Of a stretch of DNA of 64,000 bases, positions 35,065 to 47,800 are shown in pieces. Both the position numbers and the translations under genes were made by a program. Location of the stretch: the NCBI GenBank assembly GCA_002633005.1, contig NMRA01000196.1, positions 480,824 to 544,823 on the forward strand, in the 5' to 3' direction. Below the pieces are notes generated by a model. It was not told where the DNA came from and searched no databases. It saw only the letters and a program-made list of their open reading frames with translations. Origin of the DNA: Phoronis australis (Eukaryota > Phoronida > Phoronidae). Every line of letters starts with the position of its first letter. Within the stretch, counting starts at the first letter, position 1.

Positions 35065-36885
35065 TTAGATTTTGTTTACTTCTATAAACGGCTGTAATGT
35101 GCACTGTGAATGTCGATTCATTCCCAGATTCTGCATGCACCCCTGTACTAGGTCAGGTAGTTTGTGTTTCGTCCGGCGAAAGCCGGGGTGGCCTACATGT
35201 GCCATCTGTAGGATTTGCTGCCGGAGACTTGTAGGTACGACAATGCGTGTAACAGCAGGGGTGTAAGAGCTGTCCCGTACTAAGTAACCATCTTCCAGAG
35301 ACAGTTCTCTACGAACTTGGTAGAAACGCTGTAGAGCCGGAGACAGGTTTGTTTTAGAAGGCGATCCATTGCGTACGTACATGTAACTTGTCAGCAGTTC
35401 GTAAGTGGAGTCTTTGCGGCATGCAGAGCGAATGTCGTCTAAAGAAAAACCGCCATTACTCGCAGTAGTGAGGATGGCTTTGTCAGATGGGTCGGTGACC
35501 CCAGCGACCTCGTCATTTTTCGTAGTCAAGCGAATATTGTCCTGTCCTCTTCTGTACTTCAGGGTGTAGTTGAAAACGGCAAGGCGGTCATTCCAACTGA
35601 TGAATTTACCGCGTTTTCTGCCTGTGCCGGTCTGACTTAGCATTGACGTAAGTGCTGAGGGGTCTACATGTACGTATTATGAAATGTCGTCCTAGCAAGA
35701 ACTTCTCCCAGTACTCCGAGAAGTTAACGACGACAGGATCTTCCCGCTCATTCACTGTATAGGAGCGCTGGCGCTCATCCAGCGTTTTGCTGCCAAACAG
35801 AACGGGCACTTTCTTTCAGTTTTGAATTTGCGACAGCACAGCACCAAGGCCGACATCAGACGCGTCAGTGGAAAGGATAATGTGGCATGCAGGGTGTAAT
35901 TCCAAGCTCTGACACAACATGGCTTTTAGTGTGTCAAATGCCTGTTATCACTCTGCAGACCACACGAACTTTACATTTTATTTATTTATCTATTGTGATA
36001 TTTAAAATGAGGATGGCCTGTTCAGTGATAGCATTGCTTTCCAAGAGGGCCCTCTACAACAAAAAACAGTTGGTAATATAATACAATGAAGTAATAAAAC
36101 AACAATTAAATATGCGTAAAAAGATACAGTTAAAACAGGTTGAGAATTAAAACAATAAATAAATGACGAAAAATGGTGAAAATATACTAAGAGAGGTGAA
36201 ATAAATAAAGAGATGACAGTGAGAGTATTTACGATAATGGAAAGAATGACATGATTGAGACAGGTAGGGTAAAAAGGTTAGGTTAATTACAGCCACTTTT
36301 TAATGTTACGTTTGAAAATATCAATTAAATAGGACCGTTTAATTTCTGGGATAAGAGAATTCCATATTGTAGCAGCAGCATAGATAAAACATCTCTCACC
36401 GGTCTCGATTTTAATTTCTTTTAAAGACACATTTCCAGCAACAGAAGAGCGTGTAGAACATACAGCATTGTTTCGTGTGAGGGCACGTAATGGCTCGGAT
36501 ATCTCGGCAAAATGGTACAATAAGTCTTTGTAGTAGTTGAATAAACCTAGAAATCGTTGCACTTCGTTCAGAGACTTCGGAACAGGTGCATTACGCACAG
36601 CGTCAAGGTTTGCAGGGTCGGGTTTTACTTTGTTGTGGGAGACAATATAAGCCAAGTTTGGTAACTGTTCGACACTAATGACGCATTTGTAGGGGTTGAC
36701 ACGTAGGTTATTTTCACTCAACCGATGTAATAGGTTGTCGAGATTATGGTACTGTTCGTCCCACGTGTGACCCATGACCGCAATGTCGTCCATGTTGGCC
36801 TTGTACCCGGGAAGGCCACTTACAATGTTGGAAAGGAGGCACAGAACAGTTCTCACTGGGTTTTGCCTAGCAAAACACACATCAC
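35065..36885 (-). mobile_element. Ty3/Gypsy LTR retrotransposon fragment (pol)
   Basis: Minus-strand pol pieces appear in the usual order. The reverse transcriptase has a MDDI box and HNLDNLLHRLSENNLRVN, then NEVQRFLGLFNYYKDL. After an inserted LINE tail comes LSTDASDVGLGAVLSQIQ, then RNase H (PVLFGSKTLDERQRSYTVNE), then the integrase zinc-binding region (MAHVGHPGFRRTKH). Frameshifts, an in-frame stop and truncation inside integrase show it is dead. Gag and protease are missing and I recognise no LTRs. Confidence 0.85.
35976..36462 (-). mobile_element. Non-LTR retrotransposon 3' end nested in the Gypsy pol
   Basis: About 487 bp interrupt the Gypsy frame between ALTRNNAV and KFVWSAE. TACA on both sides (35972-35975 and 36463-36466) is the target duplication. 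Minus-strand coding ends with AAATIWNSLIPEIKR and IFKRNIKKWL, the typical closing motif of CR1/Jockey-type reverse transcriptases, followed by ~300 bp of UTR and a GATAAATAAATAAA tail. It is a 5'-truncated copy. Confidence 0.8.
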
Positions 36886-38084
36886 TTGATTTGTAACCTT
36901 TTCTTCACTCTGTCAAAAACAGGATGCAAAGAATGGCATGTTTTCAATTATTTCACATAAAAAGCCCAGCAGATGAGCACAGAAACTTTATTCTTTCTTG
37001 TATTTTTGACCATTTCATTCCCACTGAAAACCAAGCTAGACTAAGAAAAATAAGGGCAAAAAAATGCAAAATCGGCACTTTTCACCCGAAAAACACCACT
37101 TCCCTGCCGATGCACGACTAAAACCAACATTAGAGTCTGAAAGTAAATTTCCTACCGATTCAGAAAATGTGGTCCAAAAGTACTGTCAACCAACTAGTTT
37201 TTTGGCAATTCTTGCTTGTTTGAGGGCTACCTAAAATCACAGCCAATTTCTTGGTCGCTACCCAACAATGCACAATTGCAGCCGGGGGCCGCCATCTTGA
37301 AGAAGAGTGCAGCTACAGCCAAGAAATTGGCCTTTTTTTATTCACAGCATGTTCACAAATACAAACAAACCACATTCACTGAGCCTACGTGCAATGCCCA
37401 CCTACAAAATGCCCCCAAACTTGGCCTACCCCAAAATTTCTATATTTTGGCAGCCTAACTATTCAGTGCCACCAAATGAGGTACTGGAAAATAGCGGCGC
37501 TGTCTGCAAGACCCAAAGGCAGGCGGTTGTAGGCATACAACCCCTTCGGTGTAATTGTAGTTGTAAGCAGACTACTCTCAGCGTCGAGCAACTAATTAAA
37601 GTAACCCCATCAAATATCAATTTTAGCATAATATTTGGCGCCTTGCAAATCCCGGATGACATCGCTGATGACCGGAAGGCGACATCGAGATGGTATGACT
37701 TGACGATTCAGGCCTGTCAGGTCAGTAGTAATACTCACGGAACCATACGGTTAATCCACAGTTACCAGCGGGTGTTGTCACAAGGGTCGTTCATGTGGCT
37801 GGATGTTTTCTGCTATAACTAAAGATTATTGTTAAGACCCTTTAATTCTGTTTGCAATGATTTTCTTGGATGATTTTCTAAAAATCCCAGTTTGTACGTG
37901 ATGATCCTAACATTAAAACTATGAGTTTTTACTTGAAATCTCGTGTTGTTACCAATATTAGTTCCTAGATACTACACAGTACACACTCATCTCGATGAAC
38001 ATGATTCATCAGCAAGATGGCGGACCACTCCGCTCAACGAAAAACACGTGGGTTCAACTCAAGTTATATTTTTTCTCATTGGGC
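36886..38084. other. Spacer upstream of gene B
   Basis: No gene is recognised. GCCGCCATCTTG at 37288-37299 matches the YY1 consensus in reverse; whether it matters for gene B, 1.4 kb away, is unknown. Confidence 0.35.
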
Positions 38085-38679
38085 ATAGGTGAAAAAACAA
38101 CACAAAAGTAACACAGTAGTATGCCAAGCAACACAGAAACAAGTGTGAAACCCCATAGAGAAGACTACAGACACCTACTCAACTCAGTGCAGACGAAGGA
38201 TTCCAGTCTGACAAGAGTCTTGTTGCTCTGTTTTAATTAGTAGAGCGTCCAAGATCTTAAGATCGCTGTTTATTTTTTTACAAAAATGCCTTACGTTTTG
38301 TGAGTTACTTTGGCTTAGAAACTAAACTAAATGAGTAATAAAAATTTAAAAAAGCGTTTTTGAGAGATATCGGCAAGTGTCCATTTAAAGAAGGCATATT
38401 TGTGCTGTGAATGTACATTTTGATTAATTACAAAAAGTAGTCACGTCATAATAACAATGACATTTACATGTAAGTCTAATAGATGATTTCTTTCACAAAT
38501 GCATTAATTTACTAGTTGACACAATTTAGTTTTACTGGTATTTTACATTGAATTAACATAACGCTGAGTAGGTGCGCTGCGCAAGCTGTTTGTATGACAT
38601 CTGGCTCGGCCATGCGCAACATGCACCTTGGATTACACCAGTTATACACCTGCACTTGAGGTTTCATTAACCGTGAGCT

Positions 38680-38848
38680 ATGATGGCACAGCTCATGCTG
38701 AAACGGGGCGTAAATCTTCTGCTCTTTGTGGCCATCTCTGTTGTTCTTATACTGGTTCGAACCAGTTCTATTTGGCGGCATCTCCTCCCCGTTGCGCGCG
38801 ACCAAGAGAGAGTGAACAGACACAACTGCGGAGCACAATACCAAAAAG
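38680..38848 (+). CDS. Gene B exon 1: signal anchor
   Basis: ATG at 38680, donor GTACGT. It encodes VNLLLFVAISVVLILVRT and a stem ending CGAQYQKG. Strongly diverged from gene A in the first 35 codons; the stem is better conserved. Confidence 0.8.
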
Positions 38849-41800
38849 GTACGTTCGCCCATGCTCAGGCTCTTGACTTAGAAACACGGATAACAACGTG
38901 ATTTATACAGAGAATTAATATTTAGGTGTTGACCAAATCTTCGATGTCATAAAGGTAGGCAATCCCATTTTGCAAAGGAAAACTCACGACGACAGCAGGC
39001 CTTTTTCGACGCAGTTTTCTTCAGTATGCCACTTTATGAGCTCGAGGTTGTGACAAAAAGTTTCCTTTGTTTTCACAAATCTACCGAAGACTCTTAAAGG
39101 TTATCCGTGTTTTAAAAAGTTTTGCTGCAAATCAAGCACTCGTTCTTGAAACCTCGATGTCTCTTCTTGTACATGTATTTTCTCGGGCTTAATTAAAAAT
39201 TCAATTAGCTATCTATGACTACTTACGAAAGGGTAGGTTTGGGGAAATACTCCTACAGAAGATGAATTTCTGTTCAAAACCCAGCAAAAGTATTTCTTGG
39301 ATAGTCTTCATAAATTTTTTCCTTTTTGGAGTCCACTCTCTAAATAGGGTATCTTATTTTTTCAACTGTACAGCTGAACATGCACCAAACAATCGTAATA
39401 CGTGTAACTTTAAAGTAGTAGCTATAATATGTTTACCTCACCAGATAAGGTACAAGAGCACAACATAACGTTTATGACTTTCTAAAAATGAGCGCTCCTT
39501 CATTTTTAAGGAGAACATCTTGTGAAAAAAATTCTGCTGAAAGGAAAATTTACAAAATTGGTTGAAAGGACTAAAAAACAATTAGGGTAAAAAAATTATC
39601 ACAAACGGGAGTCCACAACGATAATTTTTGCAACTTTTTCCAAATTCCGAAAATCGTATTGAAAAGAGAATTTTCCTTATTTTTTATTTCTTTGCCCATC
39701 TAAATTGGCTATTAATAGGGCCAACGCCCCTCCCCCCCGACACCAGCATCCCTCCCTCAAGTTTTGCCCCTGTACAGAGCACAGCAGGAAATGCCAGTTC
39801 TTTTCAAAACTGATCGTTTTCTTCAACTCTATCAATATTGGAACAGAATGTTAGAGTGACCGCCGCAGTAATAAAAAAGAACAGAACCAATTGAGATATT
39901 CTTTTACCTTAAATGTTTGTATTTTCTGTTATTTTGTTTCTTCCTTTTTAGAACTACTTAACCATAGTAAAGTCAACGTCAACGCCTCTTATATTTGTGA
40001 GGGGCTTTTTCACCGTGGCAGACACCGGGGTGACGACTGGCTGGCTGACGAATGTCAACTTCATAGATATTCTCGCAGGTGAGAGCTTTGGCCTCCCTAA
40101 AATAGTTTTAAAACCGTAATAGCAACAGCACCATTGTTTCTCAATTCTTACCATACAGTGAATAGACACACTCTGTATACACATCAGCTCAGTAGTGCTA
40201 GTGTGACTCTGTGAGAATCTACATGTAGGCCCAAACGCGATTTCAGGAGCATGCGCGTATATGCAAAACACTAGAGAGAAACCAATGAAAGCTTTTTAAA
40301 TATAGCCCATGGATGAATGTTGAATGGGTCGAGAGACTAGTATGATCTAGTTTAACGCGTATGAATATATCAGAACAACGTGTCTTCCTGACACCATGCG
40401 GATATATACATGTATAGAGGGCAGAGGGCCTGTCTCTTTCCGAGTAAAAACACCTCTCGGCAAGCCGCTTACGTACACTGTAAGTGCTTACGTACATATT
40501 TTCCTTCGGAATTTATAGTTGCACCCCGTACGACACCTTAGACCCGTGTGTGTGTGTGTGTGTGTGTGTACATCATCTTTTGATTGACTATCTTAATAAG
40601 ACTTTGCAATACTAAAGAGACGCGACGCGCCCTAAAGTTTGTGAGACATGTTAAGCAGTTCAGTGAGTTGGATTATCCTGACCGATACGTACATGTGCTG
40701 TACATTGTACACCATGGTTTATGTACCGTCTGTACTCATTAATAATAATCATGGGCTGGGCAGCACTGAAAAAAGTGCGGGTTATAGCCCCCCAGCCAAT
40801 GAGGTATCAACTATGGCGATATATTAAGAGTAGCAGCGGAATTTTGTAGATTTCTGAAGTAATTATTGTTTTTGATAAACAAGAGAGTAATCACATATGC
40901 ATATCCTAAGACTGGTAGCTGCGTGCTCTAATTTTTTCTTCAAACCACGGATGCTGGTCTGAACAGTAGTAAGAAATGCTTTCATTCAGATGAGAAACGT
41001 ACTCGGGCCATGGGAGTACCGGGTTATTTGTCATTAGGGTTAGCTTCTAGTCTGTCGATAGAGAGTAATATTATAGATAGTGATTTAACAAGGTCTTTTT
41101 TGGATTTCAGTTGATGATTGGATCATCATCAAAACCTGAAGTTTGTGAGAGCTTTCAAATTTAGATATATATGTCTGGAAAGATTGAAGGAACTAATCTA
41201 ATAATATGTCTAAGAAAATTTCATATTTATCGGCAGCGTCTTAAAAACACGACTCCAATTTGACATACTTTAAAAGGGACAGTCTTTGAGTATTTCAAAA
41301 TTGAAAAATATTTATTTTATAATAATCTAAAATTCGAAGATTTCAATAACAGGTGGGCCCTACATGTATGGTACTTTTATTTTGGGGCAGCTTGTTTTTT
41401 GAGTTGGAAATGACCCCCACCACAGGTGTGGATGTGTGGATGTATGCGGGTATGAATGTTTTCTCTTCATTATCACATCTTTGTAAAAAGTATTATATTT
41501 AATGGAAAAAAGAAAAAAAGATTATCCATAGAGTCTACTGATAAAGATACTAAATTTACCGATGAAGTTACTATCTCTATTGATAGAGTTAATAGGCTAC
41601 CGATAGACTTGGTATCTACATGTATATCGATAGAGAAAGTAAGGTAGATAAAGACAGCAAATCTATCGAACGATGTATTATTCTATCGATAGCGGTAGGA
41701 CTGGGGAAAACATTCGCGCTTACCTCTTACAACCAAACCTTATTTATTACTCCTGGATATACGGTGTATGCATACATGTATTTGAGAAAGAGTCGAAGCA

Positions 41801-44800
41801 CACCAGAAGAGTGACCTCACCTTTGGGAAAGAAATTCATCACCGTGCTGCAGCACAACATAAGATGAAAGAGCCTGCTCGACCTATGAATGTCTTACTAG
41901 ACAGCTGGTTGGCTTAGCATTCATCTCTCGTCTTCCCCGCAAAACATAGTTCGACTTTTATGTTTACTTTGATTGTTGTTAATCTCAGGCCTACATTTTT
42001 TATTTATTGACAGTTGTCTTCCTCCATTCCATAAGTTCAGAAAAAAAACTTACCTGCAGAAAATAACCAAATGCGTTTTGAAAACCCGATAACCTGATGA
42101 TTATACCTGCTAGCCTACATTTTTTGTTACCTGTTTTGGGTAGCCTTCACGGTAGCATTCAGTTGTGCCAAGAAAAAAGAAATTGCGAGTAAGGCATTAC
42201 TTATCCAACTCTGGCGGTGACGCTAAGTATGGTGCTCCTGTGTTTGAGTATATTTAAACGGTGTTTTTCCTTGTGTTGTTTTAAAAGCATTCCTAGGACT
42301 GCCGGGATAGTCCAATGCATTAAGAATAACAAAAATTGTTTAGCGTGCAATCGCAAGGCGCCCAGTAGTTATCCATAAGCACAGCTTTAGATATAGTTAT
42401 GTGCATGGTACCAAACACGTGCATGTATGATAAGTCGTACATGTAAGCCCACATAACTCATCCAAAACATAGTAGGGCCTACAGAGTAATTGTCGTTTTG
42501 CAGGAGCTTGACAACATGCATGGAAAGGAAAGGCAAAGTTAATGGACGTACGCATATCGCATTTGTCGGCGACTCGCGAATTCGTGGGATATTCTACAGA
42601 TTTGCCAATTTTTTCGACCACACTATAATCCCAGAGAAAAGACACATGGACCGTACATACTTATTTCAAAATAACGTAACCGTGGTAAGTCCTTCTCGTT
42701 CATGGGGTAGCACACATACGCTCTTTAGAGAACACTCCGTGCGTGATACACTTTGGATTAGGTAGTGCATGGGTCTTCCGGATAAAAAACACGTTGTTTC
42801 CTGTGACAAAAAAATGCACAATGTTTTTTAGAAAAAATGCAATGCTTAGCTGACGTCAACAGGGTAATCCTGTAAAGGCATATTTTCTGATTAAAAGTGG
42901 GGGTATTTTCACAAACCGTAGGTTTACGCTTTGTTTTAAGCTCCGAAAGTGATATACAGTCACCTTCATGTAAAAACTAAAAATTTCAGGTGACGCCGAC
43001 AACGATGCGTGGACAAGAGAATAAAGTCATGCAACTTAATTCACGCATTAAAATGTCCCTTTCGTTTTTAAAACTGAACGTGCAAAGTTCCACGTGTTCA
43101 CACAATGGACAAACCAGTTTCATACAGCCAGCTTATTGGTGAGCAGTGCCAGAGCAACCAGGCTCAATTACTCTCTCACGAACTGCGCTGACATTGTCAC
43201 TAACAGCATTCCATTCCACTTGAAGACATTTCCTATTGTTGCCCAATAAATTTTTCCTCACAAACACGTTTTTCGTATGTGCAACCCTTGAATTCTCGTG
43301 CACAGATGCCGGTGAAAATGCACTAGTGGTTCGTCGTAACAGATCTAAGCATGATCGAAATTCAAAGTTTCCTTTGACAATACGAATACTACATGTACAA
43401 ACATTACGACTACTTTTTCGACACGCGCAGATACACTGCACATCTCTATTTTTATCCCTTTAAGGAATTGAAGTGGAGTCCGTTTCTGAACGAATCTCAC
43501 GCATCGGTCTACAGAGCGTGGCTGAAAAGTGATATCAAGCAAAGACCTGAGCTGGTGATTGATGGTGTAGCGGCGGTAATTATTTTGCTTTTCTTGTTCG
43601 GCTCAGGCTGTCCTCTTCGACAGCTTCAATTCGTAACACAAAGGGTTTGTTAGACATACATGTACGAAATCTCGTCTTCCACGCAAAACCTTTTCTACGA
43701 ACTACGATTTAATAAACCTTATTTCATTGATGGCATTCCGTGTTCCGATTAAAGGAATGCAAGTTTTGACCAATTGACCCAATTTTATTCGGCCGCATAC
43801 ATGTATATACATGTACATGTCAGTTAGAAACCATTGTTAGCCAAAAAAACTAAATTTGCTCGGCGTTTCGTAGTCGAGCAACGGTTTTCAAAGTTTTATC
43901 TAATGTTTTATCGGTACATTTGTTACGAAGTATACCTTGATTGTAGAATAATCATTATAAGTGTTCTGTTCAAGCGTTCTTCTCAGGAATTCGCAATCCC
44001 AGTTCCAAAAAACGATCCCGTTGTCTCTTTCCGTTTCCACTGAAACTATCGACGGATACCCTCATTTCCAAATGGCTCATTCAGGTTTGGTGAACAAAGC
44101 AAATGTTATGAATGTTTAATGAAATGACATGAAGTTACGGTTTAACGACCACTCGACGGATCCACAGGTGTCTGGTTAGTTGCTGGCGGTAGAATTTGCT
44201 GACTGTTTATCTTGACTCCAGTCTCAGCGTCTGACCCATTGCAATCCGAGGCTGATGAAGAAGAGCCACTCACGGCCAGCTCCCGGTTGCACGCCGTATG
44301 GACAATGTGCTTGGCGATTTAGGGCGCTCACCTCGCCTGCTGGACTCAGGTGGGCCGAAAATCCCCACTTACATGTAGTCACAGATTCAGGTTTTAGATC
44401 GAGATTCAGATCAGTGGAAGTCCACGAACCTCGTCCAGGCAAGCGTCTGTCACTAAACCTTCATAGCTCCGTTCCTCACGCATCCTGTTTTCTTCGGATT
44501 CGGCTTCAATCCCGAGACTTGTAGAGTTGATCAATTACATTAAGGGTACTTTTCAGGGATTCACTAGAATCATCGAGTTTTATAACGGTATCACCGGCAT
44601 ATTGCATAATTCTGTGAGATGTAGTACCTACATTTATTCCCAAATTCCATGGTTTTGTCTAAATAAGACACGCGTCACCTCCTCACATTGTAAACAAATA
44701 TGGCGAAATTGGATCCGCCTCCTCGGGTTGTGGTTGTATGGCGTAGAGGCACGTCCACTGGGTGGTGCATGGGGGAAGCCCTTCTAGATAGGGGTTGCAT

Positions 44801-47800
44801 CGAATAATACGGAATACGTTGCCGTGACCCAACTCAATCTAGGAGAATGGAAAACTCTGATCCAAACCGGGTAGATGGAGCTCGTTAGCCTTGGAAGGCA
44901 GTTTTTCTAGGAGAAAGAAGCCTCTGATTCCAAGCACGGGTAGACAGAACTTGTTAGCCTTGACAGGCAGTTTGTCTAGGAGAAGGAAAACTATGATTTA
45001 AAACCAGGGGCAGAGGATGCTCCTAAGCAACAGACAGCAGATTCTTTACTAGAGGTAACCTCGGATAAACAACCAAAGCCGAAATCGGATACAATGGGAC
45101 TTCGTGGCGCGTGACGGCAGTGCATCGCACATACGTCATCATGACCATTTGACAAACGAGAAGAAGAAGAAGAAAGGATCCGCCTGTCGGCACCCACCAC
45201 CAAGTTCAAAGTAACCGGAAGTAAAATTGTGCTGGATCACGGAAAGCCGAGATGCCGTATTCAGGGGACAAATCTACCTTATCAAACCATTTCCAAAATT
45301 GCAAAAATAAGCACGTTATTAATAAATTTCCAGGACACAAAGTCAAGCTGCCTTCTTAAAATTTACCATTAGTAATAGTCCACAAACAGTCGTGTCTGCA
45401 CTAATTTGCACTAGATAACGAATGTTATACCACAATATTAGCCTCAAATGGCAGATACATGTACAACCGTGTAATAACCCATAAAGTTATCTCACTAGTG
45501 AGATAACATTTTGGCGGGAAACTGAGGCCGGATTCGAACCCGGGCCTCAAGAGTTTCCAGACTTTACCACTATACCACTCAGCGACTGACGTCATCGAAC
45601 GCGAAAATAGAATACTTAAATGAGCACGCGCAACAATCGCATGTTCAGCAAAGGGCATTGCACCGACATTTATACGCTATGAAAAATAAGACGCATAATT
45701 TCCATAAAAACGATATTTTAATTCTGTGAAATTTTTCTCTCGTGTTCTCTCACTTGTAAATCACCGATCTCCAATTTGAATGCGGGTATCGTGTTGTTGG
45801 GAGCCTTTGACTTAAGCATTATACTCAGTTACTAGTGGTAACCTACTTTAGCAGACGATATTTTCCCGGTCAAAGCTTAGCGTGATAAAATGTGTAGTAA
45901 GCTATAATAGTTGCTAAACCTTAATTTATAGACTCACTATATTTATATTTTGTTTTTTTAATTCGTTTTGAGTAAAGGCGTTATTTGACAAAAACAGCTT
46001 GGCTTTTCTTAAAAGGTCACGACCTCCGACCCCGGGCCTCTGACATAGAAAGTAGTTACAAAGCCGAGGCGATTCGAGAAAGGTAGATCGATTCATTGCA
46101 ATGTTTCTCGTTCAGTATTAACGCCCCTCGGGCGATAATTCTCCAAAATCCACTGGGGCTCTAGATAACCGGGGATAACGACTTCGCTATGTAATAATCT
46201 ATATTTTTTAGTATTGTGCTCAATACTTCTTCCCTTTGGTTTCCCTATACATATAGCTGTACAGTAGTTGTTGAAGAGGCGCCAGTTAACAAAGTTTCTG
46301 TTGAATGGCTAGGATTCAAAAATGAGGAAATATCTTGCCGGAAAAATTCAATTGAAAAGCTGTTGAAAGAGGGTGATTTAACATATTTCGTATTTTTATC
46401 ACATTTAAAACTTCCGTGACAGATATTGGCTCGTCAAGTTTCCAACTATTTAGAGCACTAAGATTGCGTATTACGTTTTCATTAACAACAGTTCCCAAGT
46501 CTACATTCATTCTTTTAAAATGAGATCATTTCTGGAATACAAGTGTTTGTAAAAACTGCCAATAAATGAAAGCAATACCTTCTGATCTGGAAGCTCATTT
46601 TCCTTGTGGATCATTATAGCAAAAAAAATTTCGACGAAGTTTCTTTTTCTAAATTATTGAAATATTTTGTCGGTTATTTCCCTTGATCAATCCGACTAGC
46701 AATGGTTCTGATCATAGCACCTCTCAAACACTCCACACGCAAAATAGTCATTACTGGGACAGCTGTTCCAAAATCTCACCAAAAGCGGAGTATTTCGTAT
46801 TTTCAATTATTTCAAACAAAATATTGATTTCACTTTTAGGCTATAATAATTTGGCAAGTACGTTATTCTTAAAGGAACTAAATCATCTGCCCGGATTTAA
46901 CCTAATGTATGCTGCGCAGCTCCTAATGCTCTTCTTCACTGTTTTTGTGTCTGTTTTTTGTCGTCTGGCGTATCCCTATTCATCAAACTGCTTGAAAATC
47001 ACAATTAAAGGAATATGTGTTCCTGTAGAGGAGAATACGTTAGCTGACGCTAATTTTCGGACAATTAATGTCAGTTTTAGTTACATACGCGTCAGCTTTA
47101 AGAGCTCCCAACCTCATTGAGATATTAACTTTTTCAATGGAGCATTCTCGACGAAGAAATGATGTTTTGTAAGTCAGCAGATGCGGGAAATTGACTCCGC
47201 TAGCGTGGCAGCAGCAGCCAAGGATCCGCCGCTGATCCAAATCCGATGCGTTAAATAGCAAAGTATTATTTTACGCGTATTTAGATGAAAAAGACAACGG
47301 CCTTCGTTACATCGATTGTCTGGCAGACAACGGCGATAATTCACGATTTGTAATGAAATTACAGAAACACGTCATACCTTATCGTTTTATAGTTCTGGTG
47401 CAAGCTACATGTACATGTAGTAATTTCAAAAGTCTATCCTATTCACCAATCATCCCGAATATTTGTTTTTCGACCTTAAAACCAACGCTGTCCCTTTCAC
47501 TGATACAATCTTAATAGAGGGAACACGGTGTGCCGTTGGTCTGTGATCAGGCCAGACTACTATGGCACCCATTTAAACTTTAATTGGCGTCTTGCTCAAT
47601 GTCTATCAAGTTCTCTGACTAATATTTATATGTATTTATTCAATAACTAGGCCTCCGGCCCTTGTTACAATCAAATCATCAAATACAATAAAGGTAAGTG
47701 TCAAACACTAGAAGTAAACCGAATTCTTCTTCGCTTGAATGCAAAATGAACATATTTACATCTTGACCATATCAGATCTTTTTCCTCCAAAGTCATGAGT

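Larger units (their letters stand above)
13346..38084 (+). repeat. Tandem duplication unit A (~24.7 kb)
   Basis: Co-linear with the DNA from 38085 onward. Matches start at ATAGGTGARAAAAC and follow through all seven shared exons and most introns, with the same order and strand. Non-coding matches are roughly 80% with many indels at the 5' end and about 95% near exons 5-7. Each copy serves as the 'empty' reference for insertions in the other. The downstream limit of unit A is inferred from where B begins. Confidence 0.85.
43842..47572. other. 3.7-kb block present only in copy B, with LINE fossil
   Basis: Gene A has only ~30 bp between the matching flanks (about 20660-20690). The block holds decayed minus-strand LINE pieces, a 68-bp tandem repeat and a tRNA-like SINE. 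It is either an insertion into B that has since decayed or DNA lost from A. I could not define its terminal duplication. Confidence 0.6.

Noticed and set aside
13754-39177. Octamers at 13754 and 39170 without TA in the partner copy
   Set aside because: The flanks align, but the other copy lacks a TA at the site, so they do not test the scar idea cleanly.
43798-43815. Double octamer in B where A has one
   Set aside because: The length difference is 8, not 6, and the sequence is an ACATGT run. Simple repeat slippage is as likely, so it was left out of the clean set.
46683-47120. 145-codon plus-strand open frame
   Set aside because: It is antisense to LINE pol debris and shows no family motif.
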